Source of the DNA: Tetradesmus obliquus
Taxonomy: Eukaryota; Chlorophyta; Chlorophyceae; Sphaeropleales; Scenedesmaceae
Length of the DNA stretch: 64,000 nucleotides
Reading direction: 5' to 3'
Assembly (NCBI GenBank): GCA_030272155.1
Contig: CP126196.1
Location: 4,402,501 to 4,466,500 of the forward strand
Shown: in pieces, positions 34,585-45,502 of the stretch
How positions within the stretch are numbered: the first letter of the stretch is position 1
Layout of the letters: each line of letters opens with the position of its first letter
Program-made: the position numbers and the translations under genes
The notes under the pieces: generated by a model
What the model was told of the DNA's origin: nothing
Databases searched by the model: none
The model's input: only the letters and a program-made list of their open reading frames with translations

Positions 34585-35413
34585 AGGAGTGCCATGCAGG
34601 AGTGCCACACAGGAGTGCTGCTGCTGCTGCTGCTGCCCCGCTGCTGTTGCTGCTGCTGGTGCTGCTGCTGCTGCAACGCACCTGTTCCTTCAATGCGGCG
34701 GCATACGGCTGGGCTCATCATTGCATCACTATAGCAGATCTCTAAGCTGGCACACAGCGCATTGGCCAGCGACACCAGAAGGTCAGCGATGGCGATGTTG
34801 GCATCGGCGCAAGGTGCATCCACCAGCTGGGGTACAGCTGACAGGGCCTGCAGCCAGCAGATATATACATTGAGTTGAGTTAGGTGTAACAAAGCTACCG
34901 TTGGCAGTTGTGCATGGCGCATCCAGCACAACAGCAGAGAAGCCAGAACAACTGGTTCACTGTATCTGCAACATCAGCGTGTTTGAAAACATTCAAAGAC
35001 AGCGGTTGTGTAGGCTGAGGCAGCAGCACTGCAGCACGACTGCGGCACGTGCCGCTGCCCCAGCCAGCTACCAGCTTTGACAAAGAGCGCGCTCGCGTAG
35101 AATGACACCGTGGTGCGTGAATGCGCTTCAGCACGTTTTGAACTGTTCAATCAAGCGTATTGTGGCCTGGCTTTCAAGCTGGACCCACCAGTGCAAGTGT
35201 GCTGCAGCAGTCTTCCAGCAGGCCAGCAGTTGTGCCAAACAGCCGTACCACTTCTCCCCTGTCCGCTGCTGCTTCCAGTGTCCTTCGAGCCTCGTCAACG
35301 CTCTCCATTGAGAGCAGCAGACCGGCGAGATCGCCACGAGCTGCGTCTTGGAAGACTTGCTTGGCAGCATCCACCCTCTCTGCCCAAGGCTGGCCTCTCG
35401 CGCGCCCAGACAT
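30530..35413 (-). CDS. MYND-type zinc-finger protein
   Basis: Exons supported: 35413-35189, 34847-34682, 34226-33561, 33456-33375, 33039-32801, 32630-32370, about 32079-31965 (or from 32223) and 31511-30530 (stop TGA 30532-30530). Junctions 3/4, 4/5, 5/6 and 7/8 close in phase. The exon 2/3 and 6/7 junctions do not close as written, so a small exon or different splice sites are missing. The C-terminus carries a MYND finger: CCNNPGCC, then CRCSRCKADKYCPKEC and HWPQHMATCK, giving the expected C2-C2-C-C-H-C ligand order. The rest (roughly 850 residues) is helical, Ala/Leu-rich and of no family I recognise. MYND fingers are protein-protein interaction modules and are numerous in green algae. Exon 1 is duplicated in inverted orientation at 17914. 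The gene diverges from COQ6 across about 470 bp. Confidence 0.78.
31628..31682 (-). repeat. Duplicated head of the last MYND-gene exon
   Basis: KQLYAQQRSV with an acceptor-like gcaag lies about 150 bp upstream of the real exon head RQLYAQQRVLD at 31511. Confidence 0.75.
32190..32224 (-). repeat. Duplicated head of the GSVPVLAQAF exon
   Basis: GSAGMLAQAF after tctgcag, about 140 bp upstream of GSVPVLAQAF (32079). In another frame this stretch is open straight into the exon, so which acceptor is used is unclear. Confidence 0.65.
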
Positions 35414-35886
35414 TCTTCAACACGCCTTGATATATTTTAATGTTGATATTACCAAAGAGAAGTCGCTGTGCAACACGCAGACGTGCTGCGAGCAGCCAAC
35501 CGTGACCCGTGCTGTGCGAGCAGCTACATAAGGGGAGCAACTTACAAGCGCGATACAGTCAGCATGCTTCAAGATGAAGCTATTTAAAACGTCACATGTG
35601 GTGTGCAGTACGCTCGTAGCAAGCCCGAACCCCGGAAGACCTAGCAGGGCTCAGGTCTTCTGCCCGTGCTTCTTGTGCTGTGTCAAGTGTCGTGTATATG
35701 CTGCTGTTGTCACATGTAGGCCTGTTCACAAACGTGCAACCTTTCAGGCTCGTTGCAAGCACAACAGCAGCAACAGCAAGGTTCGCCAGCTGCATTTGGT
35801 GCCTGCAACTGCTTGTGGTGCCTGCCCCACAACTCCCCGCCTGATGAGCTGAGAAAAACGACATCATAAATCTGACCTACGTTGCA
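35414..35886. promoter_or_regulatory. Divergent promoter region between the MYND gene and COQ6
   Basis: The 473 bp between the two start codons must hold both promoters or UTRs. A TATTTAAA-like sequence lies at about 35580. A 92-codon plus-strand frame (35574-35852) shows no domain and is probably fortuitous. Confidence 0.5.
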
Positions 35887-36225
35887 ATGTTAATCAGAAG
35901 GTCTTTCGCCGCGCTAGCTTCGAGTGAAGTGTACGATGTGGCCATCGTGGGAGCTGGCATGGTCGGGGCCGCTGTGGCCGCTCTTTTGCGTAAGCTGCAG
36001 AGCTATGGGCAGTAGATGACTAACGAACGGAAGAATGTTAGGTGGCAGATCGTTTTTATGCAGCTTGGCCAGCTGGACAGCACACCCTGCCTCAAACCAG
36101 CAGCAGCAGCAGCAGCAGCAGCAGGCAGTGCATGGCTGAATTTCATGTTTTGCTTTATGCATGTGCAGGAAGCAACGCGTTTACAGCTGACATGAGGATT
36201 GCAATCATTGATCAGCAGGTGAGCA

Positions 36226-36305
<80 letters not shown>

Positions 36306-37094
36306 CACCAGCAGCAGCAGCAGCAGCATGGGTGGCAGCAGCATCGTCACCAGCAGCAGGAGCTGCAATAGGAGCAGCAGTAGGAGCATGCATGCCTGTA
36401 ATTTGTAGCAAGGCTCCTCGATGTTGTTGCTGTTGGTATAGCGCATCAACAGTCAACTGCAGCTGCTGCATTGTCGATGATCAGCTAGTCTGTGCGCTTG
36501 TGGGCAACGCAGCAACATGAGGAGCTGTTTTGTGCCCTTGTGGGCAACGCAGCACCGCGCGCGTGCGCCGTCACGGTGTGCATGTGCAAGCACAGTGTCT
36601 TATTGTACAGGCGACCAGGCGTGCAGTTCTCTTCACATTCTGCGCTTTTGCCTCTCCTCCCAGCTGGTAGCTGCTTGCATAGCGGTGCATATGATGTGCT
36701 ATGCGCTTCATCTTTAGAGTTTGTGCCGCTATCACGCCATCATGTGTGTCTGTGTCGGTGGTGTGGCACTTCATCCTGCTGCTGCTGCTGCTGCTGCAGC
36801 CCCCGCCCATGGAGCTCACAGTCTCTCAGTACCCTGATATGCGCGTGAGCACCATCACGCCAGCCAACATGCAGCTGCTGCAGCAGACAGGCGCCTGGCA
36901 GGAGCTGGCACAGCTGGCGCCAACTTTTCAGCACATGCAGGTGGGCAGCAGTTTGGACTGGTTATCAACGTATGCAGGTGCGTGGTTTATGCTGTGTTTG
37001 TACCAACATTTAGTGCAGCAGCAGTAGCAGCGGCAGCAGTTGGAAGGTGGCGGGAGCTGGCACAGCTGGCACCCACGTTCCAGCACATGCAGGT

Positions 37095-37126
<32 letters not shown>

Positions 37127-37495
37127 GCAGCAGCAGCAGCTGGTTCGCAGTCACAGCACATGCAGGCAGGGGCATGGCGGGAGCTGGAGCACCCATGGTT
37201 GGTGCCAAGCGCGTTTCGGAGGAGAGCAGCAGTAGCAACAGCAGCAGCAGCAGCAGCGACATTTGGTGCTGGCCATGTAAACGGTTATACCCTGCATTGG
37301 CATGGAACAAGGTCACTGGGTGTTCCTGGTAACACCTGCTGCCGCTGCTGCTGCTGCTTTTGCTGCTGCCAGGTGTGGGAGCATGCAGGCCCAGGTTTCA
37401 TCAGCTGGCAGGCCTCAGACATCGGCCACCCCCACATGGGGTGCGTGGTGGAAAACAGGCTGCTGCAGGCGGCCCTGCTGCGAGCAGCAAAAGCC

Positions 37496-37531
<36 letters not shown>

Positions 37532-39847
37532 GCGGGCTGCTTGGACTTCATCTGTCCTGGAACAGTCAAGGCGCTGCGCTTGCCTGGCAGCGGCAGCCAG
37601 GCTTCTGTACCGCCTCTAGCTGGCAGTACAACTGGCGGTACAACTGGCAGTACAGCTGGCAGTACAACTGGCGGTACAGGTGGCAGTACAGGTGGCAGTA
37701 CATCTGGCTCACTGGCAGAGCTGCAGCTTGCAGATGGGTCCTCACTGCATTGCAGGCTGGTTGTAGCAGCAGATGGGGCCAGATCTAGGGTTCGGGAGAT
37801 GGCAGGGCTTAGGACAGTCGGCTGGAGCTACAACCAGCGGGGTTTAGTGGCTAGCGTCGCTACAGCCGAGCCTAGTGACACAGCTTGGCAGCGGTTTCTG
37901 CCCACAGGGCCGTTAGCACTGCTGCCGGTGCGTGGAGGGTTTAGCAATGTGGTGTGGACTGTACCGCCTGAGATGGCCCGGCAGTTGGAGGGTTTAAGCA
38001 GCAGCCAGTTTGCTGATGCAGTGAATGACGCCCTGCAACCAGATCCAGCCACATTCAGCAGCAGCAGCAGCAGCAGTGCAGGGACACCTTCTGCTTTCAG
38101 ATCAGGTATCGCACCCCTGGATGCAGCAGCAGCAGCAGCCGCATCCGCGCTGCAGCAGCTCGGAGGGCCACTGGGCGGGGCGGTTTTAGGGCAGCTGCTA
38201 AACCCTGGCGGGGCATTAGGGTTTGGCGGGGAGGCTGGACAGGGGAGCTACTGGCGGCGGCCGCCACTGGTGGAGGGCTGGGTGGGGAGCTCCCCCAAAT
38301 CCTTCCCGCTGCAGCTGCAGCACAGCGGCAGGTCAGGTTTAAACCTTGAAATTTTAACCTTGAAAATTCTGTGCATCTTTGTATAATGTCGTGTGCTGTA
38401 TCTTTCTAGAGCTACCTGAAGTTGCTTGAAGTGCTGATGCTTGAACTCGTCATGTCAAGATCAGCGCTTCTGCTGTTCCGCATATGCGTCATGCATGTGC
38501 AGCATGCTGTCTGGTGCTGCACTGTGCTGCTGTGTGATTAATGCACGTTTTCTTGCTTCTTTACTTGCCTGCAGGTACGTAGCGCCGCGCCTGGCGCTGG
38601 TGGGTGACGCAGCACACTCCATCTAACCAATGGCCGGCCAGAACGCACCCCAGCTCTGCTCTGCTGCGCTGTGTCACACTTACATGCTTCTTGTCTCACC
38701 TGCTTTGGTTTGCAGGTTTGTGGCTCCGCGCCTGGCTCTGGTGGGTGACGCAGCACACTCCATCCACCCAATGGCCGGTCAGGGCGCAAAACCTTGGCTC
38801 TGCTGTGCTGTGCTGTGCTGTGCTGTGTCACTTATCCGCTCAGCTGCTGCTCGCACCTGCTGTGGCATGCAGGTATGTGGCTTCTCGCCTGGCGCTGGTG
38901 GGTGGCGCAGCACACTCCATCCACCCAATGGCCGGTCAGGGCGCAACCCGGCGCTGCTCTACTGTGATGTGGTGTGTCACACTTACATGCTCCACTGTTT
39001 TATCTCACCTGCTTTGATTTTCAGGTATGTGGCGCCGCGCCTTGCGCTGGTTGGTGACGCAGCACACTCCATCTACCCAATGGCCGGCCAGGGCGTAAAC
39101 CTTGGCCTCGATGACGCAGCAGCCCTGGCCGAAACCCTACCACACTTACACGCTTGGCTGTTGTTTCGTATGCTTTGAACGCGATGCAGGTATGTCGCTC
39201 CGCGCCTTGCGCTGGCAGGCGACGCAGCGCACTCCATCGACCCAATGGCCGGCCAGGGAGTAAACTTCCACTGTGCTTCTGTGCTGCGCTGTATCACACC
39301 TACATGCTCGGCTGTTTTGTCTCACCTGCTTTGGTATGCAGGTATGTGGCGCCGCGCCTGGCTCTGGTGGGTGACGCAGCCCATTCCATCCACCCCATGG
39401 CCGGCCAGGGCGTAAACCTCGGCTCTGCTCTGCTGGGCTGTGCTGTGCCACTTACATGCTCGATTGTTTGTCTCACCTGCTTTCGTTTGCAGGTATGTGG
39501 CGCCGCGCCTGGCTCTGGTGGGTGACGCAGCACACTCCATCCACCCAATGGCTGGCCAGGGCGTAAACCTCGGCCTAGGTGACGCAGCAGCACTCGCTGA
39601 AACCCTAGCACATGCACGGGAGCTGGGGAGGGACCTCGGAGATCTGGCTCTGCTGCAGAGCCGTTATGAGGCGCCTTGTCAGCGCGCAAATATGACAATG
39701 ATTGCAGCGCTCGAGGTTTTGTGGCGAGGGTTTGGGGTTCAGGCGGGGCTTGCAGGAGCCGCCAGGTCAGCGGGGCTGGGGCTGCTGAATGGGGTTGGGC
39801 CAGTGAAGAACCGCATCATGCAGTATGCGATGGGTCTCACGCAGTAA
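35887..39847 (+). CDS. COQ6: Ubiquinone biosynthesis flavin monooxygenase COQ6
   Basis: Five exons, 35887-35989, 36169-36218, 36800-36940, 37373-38331 and 39493-39847, join in phase to 535 residues, longer than the usual about 470 because of Ser-, Ala- and Gly/Thr-rich insertions. Class A flavin monooxygenase motifs are in order: the dinucleotide-binding [14 protein letters not shown] (about residues 18-31), the DG motif [14 protein letters not shown] (about 228-241), and the second FAD motif [20 protein letters not shown] (about 424-443). Start [14 protein letters not shown] resembles a mitochondrial presequence. COQ6 hydroxylates the C5 position of the quinone ring precursor in the mitochondrial inner-membrane CoQ complex. 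A TGTAA sequence at 40208 is a possible algal polyadenylation signal. The last exon head is present in seven tandem copies; the last copy is the one that joins in phase. Confidence 0.95.
36222..36340 (+). repeat. (CAG)n tract in COQ6 intron 2
   Basis: CAG/CAA repeats begin directly after the gtgagc donor at 36219, so here the sense strand carries CAG rather than CTG. Confidence 0.9.
37036..37195 (+). repeat. Duplicated tails of COQ6 exon 3
   Basis: [15 protein letters not shown] plus gtgagc recurs at about 37046-37092, and a shorter piece (AWRELEHPW) at about 37165. The real exon end is 36940. Confidence 0.82.
37622..37712 (+). repeat. Coding 12-bp minisatellite in COQ6 exon 4
   Basis: About seven variants of a unit like GGCAGTACAACT encode a Gly-Ser/Gly-Thr-Thr stretch ([18 protein letters not shown]) just before the DG motif. 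It keeps the frame. Confidence 0.88.
38575..39492 (+). repeat. Six upstream copies of the COQ6 last-exon head
   Basis: Copies begin after gcag at 38575, 38716, 38873, 39025, 39190 and 39342, before the real exon at 39493 (steps 141, 157, 152, 165, 152, 151). Most encode [20 protein letters not shown]. Copy 1 has a stop after HSI, copy 3 has G for D in the GD motif, copy 5 has HSIDP, and copy 4 extends open to AALAETLPH. The intron part, including CTTACATGCT...TCACCTGCTTT, is shared too. Confidence 0.95.
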
Positions 39848-39987
39848 AGCTGCAACATTTTGATGCTGCAAAGGTTGTGTTGCTGCAGCGCTTTGTTGCA
39901 CTTCAGCCCATTTGCAGTACACCTGTCTGTTGTCAAGCCCCTTTTTTGCTGCCTTGTTGTTCAGTATCCTTGTGCACCAGGCTTTGA

Positions 39988-40113
39988 GGTTCAGACCTTG
40001 GGGTTCAGGCGGGGCTTGCAGGAGCCGCCAGGTCAGCAGGGCTGGGGCTGCTGAATGGGGTTGGGCCGGTGAAGAACCGCATCATGCAGTACGCGATGGG
40101 CTGCATGCAGTGA
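39988..40113 (+). repeat. Copy of the COQ6 C-terminal coding end in the 3' flank
   Basis: The segment encoding [20 protein letters not shown] and the following [10 protein letters not shown], real at 39735-39847, recurs downstream of the stop with few changes and again ends in a TGA. Confidence 0.9.
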
Positions 40114-40266
40114 CGCTGCTGCACAGTTGCTCTGCTTCCAGAGTTGGGCTGATGTTTGACCCCTGGTGGCCTTGCCAAGGCAGTGCTGCTGGCAGCTGCA
40201 TTGGCATTGTAAACAGACAGAGTTGAGCGGCTTCTGGATTTCGAAAACTCGAGGTGACCGTTGTCA

Positions 40267-40299
40267 GTAATCTGGTCAAGCAATGCTTGACCAGATTAC
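40267..40299. repeat. Near-perfect 33-bp palindrome between COQ6 and the HAD gene
   Basis: Sixteen bases (GTAATCTGGTCAAGCA) are followed, after one base, by their exact reverse complement. It lies about 420 bp after the COQ6 stop. It could form a hairpin in RNA or a cruciform; the function is unknown. Confidence 0.9.
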
Positions 40300-40641
40300 C
40301 CTTGACCTTTGTGTGGCACGTGCCAAATCATTGGTTCTGGGCTACCCGAATGCTTATTAGTATCAGGGTGGTGGTTTAGGGCTGGCCAGAAAGTGTGAAA
40401 GGACACAGTCATGCCGTGTTATGGCCTTCCCTCCAGTGGCCTTCCAGCTGCAGTGACAGTGCTGCAACCCTGTGCAACCCCCCTCGTTCTGAACCCTAGT
40501 CTCTGGCTTGGCGCGTTGCTGGTGGTGTCGATCATTTGATTGGTTGGAACTGATCAAAATCACGCAGGATCAATAGCTGCACGCATCTCACGCGGCCACG
40601 TCACGACGACCCAAGTCAGCACGCTTCAACATCATCGCAAC
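40300..40641. other. Upstream region of the HAD-like gene
   Basis: No separate gene seen; probably promoter and 5' UTR. Confidence 0.4.
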
Positions 40642-43600
40642 ATGCTGCACGCAGGGAACTGTGCTCATACGCAGATACCATCGCGAATCCATGGTGCTGG
40701 GCACCGTGGCGTTGCGCTGGCCCCAGCGTTCAAGCCACGCTCTCGTTTCGCAACAGCAACTGTAGCAGCAACCAACAGCAGCGATGTGCCTTCAGCACTA
40801 ATACTAGAGGCTGATGGCGTAGTCACGGACCTGCATATGGATGGACACCGGGTAGCTTTCAACAGGTGCTTCAATCATCCAGCAGCTGCAGCAGTAGCAG
40901 CTCAAAGGCTTGCTTATGGCGCCTGCTGCAACCCACGGGCCTGCTCAGTCTACTGCTGCTGCTGCTGACAAGCACACCGAGTAGCTTTCAACCGGTGCTG
41001 TATCAGCCAGCAGCTGCAGCAGTAGCAGCTCAAAGGCCTGCTTCTGGCACCTGTTGCAAGCCAAGGGCCTGCTTAGTCTACTGCTCCTGCTGCTGATGTG
41101 CCACCACTAGCAACACCACAATTTGGCACAGCGCATGCAGCAGCAGTAGTGCTGAGAGGCGTGAGAGGCTTGCGTTTATGATGGCCGTGCTGCTTTTGCG
41201 TATTGTGTATGCAGGGCTTTTCACGAGCTGGGCTATGACTGTGCCAGCTGGACACCTGGTGAGCTGAGGGCAGCAGCATGCAGCATTGAGAAAAGAGAAA
41301 AGATCGCAGCACTTCAAGCAGCACAGCAGCTGGCCTTGACAACACATGATCACGCATGCATCCGTTGACGCAACTACTTGCAAGGTCTCCCGCACATCCC
41401 CTGCACTGCAGCTCTTGAACAGCGAGCGCGGTGAATCCATGTCGCCCTAAGCTGGCCTGTCTGCATGTGGCTTGGGAGCAGCACACCACAGGAACTCTCA
41501 TGATGCATCTCAGCACAACCTGCAGCATTTACCGTCTTCTGCTGCAAGCTCAGCAAGCAAGCTACATCTCGACCATGTGACTCACTGCTGCTGCTGTTTG
41601 GTTTGCTTGCCACACCCGCAGCAATCTACCATGACCTCATGTCCAAAGGTGGGCAACAGCAGCAGCAGCAGCAGCAGCAGCTGCAGCGGCGATAGCAGCA
41701 TTGCAACAGCAGCGCAGCAGCATACCCCATGCACCAAGGCTATACTACTTGCTGCTACTATACCAGTGGCATGAGTCAGCAGCAGCACCACAACAATGAT
41801 GTACACAGACCTGGGCGCAGCCGGGTATGCCAGCAGCGGCACCTTTCCTGCAAGAACACACACATGCTTGCACACACAACCTCCTGCACCTCTTTGCGCA
41901 TTAACATTGCAGCAGCAGCCCTTACACTTCAGCAGGGTGCAGGGCTGATGGCGCAGATCTGGGCACTTGACACGTCAGCGCCTGCTGCTGAGCTTCACAG
42001 TTCCTGCATGTGCTGCAGCCATCGATGAGCTTTGCTGGGACCGGCATTCAACTGCTCCTGCTGCTGCTGCCGCTGCTGCTGCTGCTGCTGCTGCTGGCAG
42101 GTGATGGCACCGGTGAGGGCCTGGTTGCTGCCTACTACGCGACTGTGGGCTGGCCCACCTTCCTGCCCACAGCAGAGCAGGCCATGTTTGCAGGAAAGGT
42201 GAGGTGGCAGCAGCAGCAGCAGCAGCTGCAGCGGCAACAGCAGTGCATGCAGCAGTTTGTGGTGGCCATTAGACTTTGCCCACAGCAGGGCAGGCCATGT
42301 TTGTAAAAATATGTGAGGGCGTAGCAGCGGCGGCAGCACACACAGACGGCAGCAGCAGCAGCAGCAGCACACACGGGAGCTGTTTTAAGTCATTGAAATA
42401 CTGACAAGCAGGATGATGTGCTGCAGGTGCACCAGCTGAAGCAGAAGGAGATGCGCAAGATGCTGCAGCAGGGGCTGCTGCCGCTGCGCGACGGCATCCT
42501 GCAGGTGACCAGGCAGCGCTGACTCAGCAATTTGACCACATTTGAAGATGGCGTGATAGCAGCTGTGGTGTTGACTGCAGATGCCTTATAAAGAGGTTGC
42601 CTTGTACATGCAGCAAATCAGGGATTGAATCAAGCCTGCTGCATGGGAGACAGAGGTCGCTGTCACCTTGCTGTTTCCATTTGATGTTTCTTGTGACATA
42701 TCAGCACGCAGCCCTCACCGCAGGGCTTGCAGCAGCTGCTGTAACTAACACTACGTTTCCATAATTCAAAACTAACACTACGTCATCATAACTCAAAATC
42801 AAATGTCCTGCCTGCCAGGTCATGACAGAGGCGCAGGCAGCAGGCACCACAATAGCCATCATCGCATGCACAGCATCAGAGCCGGATGATGACGTGGCAG
42901 CCTGCCTGCTGAGCATGCATCAGCTGCTGTCAACTGAAACTTTGTTGTTAATTTTTCGAATGTTGCATTCTTTCATCTGCCAGGTCATGACAGAGGCGCA
43001 GGCAGCTGGCGCTACAATAGCCATCATCGCATGCACAGCATCAGAGCCTGATGATGACGTGGCAGCCTGCCTGCTGCAGCAGCTGCCTGCAGACCTGGCA
43101 GCAGCAGTGAGGGTCTACTCGAGCCCAGCACATAGCAGGCCAGAGGAGGACGATGAGGATTCTGATGCAGCAGCAGCAGGTGGAGATACAGCTGCAGCAG
43201 CAGCAGGAGGGGATGCGGCAGGTGCAGATGGGCAGGGCAGCAGCAGCAGCAGCTTAGAAGCGAGCATGGCAGCAGCAGCAAGCCGCGTGAAGCAGCAAGG
43301 GGCGGCGGAGTTTGTGCAGCGTATGGCGACAGCGCTGGAGGGCAAGCAGGCTGGCGTGAGCGTGGGCCTGGACATGTCGCTGCTGCAAGCAGGTGAGGGG
43401 TGTATGTGTTGTACATGTTTGACAGATTAGTTGAAATGTTGATCCCTAAATGGGCTTGGTGGCACAGCCAGCATCTTGGTGTAGGCAGCTGTGGCCATTG
43501 TCTGTGCCAATGTGATGCTGTGGTTGTGATTCACTGAGCAGGCAGGCGTGGGAGTTGGGCTGGACATGTCGCTGCTGCAAGCACGTGAGGTTTTGATTGC

Positions 43601-44237
43601 TTTCATATGGCAGCATACTGGTCTTGTTGGTGGAACCAGCGTCTTGTCGAAGTTGCGGCTGCAGCAGTGTACGTCCCATCATGTGACTTGGCATACGGTG
43701 AGGGGCGCGGCTGCAACTCCCCATGAATGTAACAAGTCGACATAATACTGCCGTAGACTGCAAAGAAGCATAGCAATGAATGTCTGGTGGGCGCCAGGTT
43801 GGAATTGTTGACACAGTCAGCACTGTGACGTACTTGTGGCGCTGCCCGTCACGCTCAAGTTGTCTGCCTGTTGCTGCTTCACACTGCTTCACACTGCTGC
43901 TGCTGCTCCTCCTGCTGCTGCTGCTGCTGCCGCTGCTGCTGCTGCTGCTGCTGCAGGCGGTCCCAAGCCCTCCACAAGTGCCGCATGGCTGGCAGCAGTG
44001 GCAGCAACACTCGGCGTGCCTGCAGCATCGTGTGTTGCTGTGGGCAGCAGCAGCAGCCTCATAACTGCAGCATCAGCTGCAGGCATGCCGGCAGTAGCAG
44101 TGCCCCGTAAGATGGCCTACGCTGCGAGCTATCCCGCAGCAGCAGCAAAGTTTGAGGGGTTTGGGCCGGGGTACGCGACGTGGCAGAAGCTGTGTGGTGT
44201 GTGGCGGCGGCAGCAGCAGCAGCAGCGGCGCCAGTGA
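40642..44237 (+). CDS. Divergent HAD-like (haloacid dehalogenase superfamily) protein, probably plastid-targeted
   Basis: Seven exons, 40642-40865, 41215-41258, 41622-41648, 42101-42198, 42427-42504, 42984-43392 and 43957-44237, join in phase to 386 residues. The first about 50 residues are Ala/Arg/Ser-rich with few acids, like a chloroplast transit peptide. Motif I reads ILEADGVVTDLHMDGHRVAF, so the usual nucleophile Asp is Glu. Motif II IIACTAS is plausible. The motif IV region, normally VxEDSxxGxxAAxxAGM in CbbY-like enzymes, is VAVGSSSSLITAASAAGM without the acidic pair. The cap with GDGTGEGLVAAYYATVGWP matches plant CbbY-like proteins. From memory, a land-plant HAD-like clade (At5g45170) shows the same Glu, so the change may be conserved. 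Catalysis is doubtful and the substrate is unknown. An acidic, Ala/Ser-rich insertion of about 50 residues interrupts exon 6. Confidence 0.8.
40970..41094 (+). repeat. Duplicated tail of HAD exon 1 with flanking intron
   Basis: RVAFNR plus GTGCT and about 95 bp of following intron (40850-40965) recur at 40980-41094 with few changes. Confidence 0.85.
42268..42303 (+). repeat. Short duplicated tail of HAD exon 4
   Basis: CCCACAGCAG-GCAGGCCATGTTTG recurs about 100 bp after the same words in the real exon (42168-42191). Confidence 0.6.
42819..42935 (+). repeat. Upstream copy of HAD exon 6 head
   Basis: VMTEAQAAGTTIAIIACTAS and the following residues to AACLL, after a gccag acceptor, lie 165 bp before the real head at 42984 and are nearly identical. 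The copy then diverges. Confidence 0.92.
43541..43590 (+). repeat. Duplicated tail of HAD exon 6
   Basis: AGVGVGLDMSLLQA plus gtgagg recurs about 190 bp after the real end (43392). Confidence 0.85.
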
Positions 44238-45502
44238 CGCGTGCTTGACTTGCTGCATGTTTTTTGTTTCCAGGGCGAGCGAAACCATACTGGCTGGCCA
44301 TACACAGCAATCAAGTGAATCTGGATGCTGGAGGCCTACGGCACTGTCGTCACCAGCAAGACACGCAAATGCCCCTAAACATCTTGCTGCATGTTGAGTC
44401 AGGAGAGGAGGTGTGGTGTCCTTCTTACCATTGTTGAGGGCAGCATCACAAGCTGTATGGTGCATGCATCCGCAGCTTGCACGCACATGTCAGCCCATTC
44501 ACGTACGCACCTTTACTCCGATGCCGCATCGCCAGCTGTACACCGCGGCAGGCATGTTTGTCTTCACAGCCGCAGCAAGCCTTGCTGCTCCTTGAAGGGT
44601 GATGAAGAATGTGCCATAACACCTGCCAGTCACGTGAAACATTTCAAGATTTCTTTTTTTCAATTTTTACTTGCACCAAGCGCTGCAATATGCGGGCTGC
44701 GTGGTTTTTGCACGGGACTTTACTGCATGCGACGCCACTGGCTGAGCCATTGCAGTGGTCAAGGTGTTGGTGGTGTTGATCTATCACAGTACCCAGAGGC
44801 AAGTGCACATGCATACGCGTGCATATGGTACCATGTTGCTTATATCGTATTGCTCGTCTTGCCAGGCACTGGCATCTTGCCGCGATCGACCGCGTGCTCA
44901 AGTCAAATCAGTCTGGTAGCTTGTTACTGCGCCTGCAGAGATCCCGGGCCGGCGATCGCTGCATGCGCGCTATGTAGCTGTGATACCTGTTTTATTGTCT
45001 CATATTGTCTGTATTGGAAGGTTCAACAGCACCCTACAAGCAACCAGCAGCCACTCCGTGCTGCTGTCGACAGCAGGCTTCGGCTCGATCCAGGTGAATC
45101 TCGGCTGATTCAATATTCAAATTTAGTCTCAGATCTTTATGTTTGGGACGATGCTCAGCTGCAGACAACCGGCAGCCAGTTGCTCGTGACTGGTGCCGTG
45201 GGCACATGTGCTGCACACATGACGGAGCCCTGTCGCAACAGCAGCGATTTCAAACAGTTCCGAAGCAGATCAGCCGCACCTTACCCCAGCGGCAGCAGCG
45301 GCAGAATCACGTGCTTTTGTTTCGACAGCTGTACTCGGCCTGCTGCCTGCTGCTGTCCAACACAGCAGAGCATCGCCAACCTGCCTCACTTTTGCTTCCG
45401 CTGCCGCTTGCAGGACACAATCTTCTGCTCCTTACCTCCTCGCAGCGCCTTGCGAGCGATCAGCAACGCAGCAAACAGCACAACAGCAAAAACAGCAGCA
45501 GC
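44238..45502. other. Intergenic region before the Rh gene
   Basis: A 374-codon open frame (44391-45515) covers most of it but has no domain, odd composition and overlaps the Rh start in another frame. I regard it as chance. Confidence 0.4.

Noticed and set aside
35574..35852. 92-codon plus-strand frame in the divergent promoter
   Set aside because: No domain and no junction into COQ6 exon 1, which has its own good ATG.
42268..42303. A further complete exon of the HAD gene
   Set aside because: Only about 25 bases match exon 4's tail, and the frame stops at once; listed as a duplicated fragment instead.
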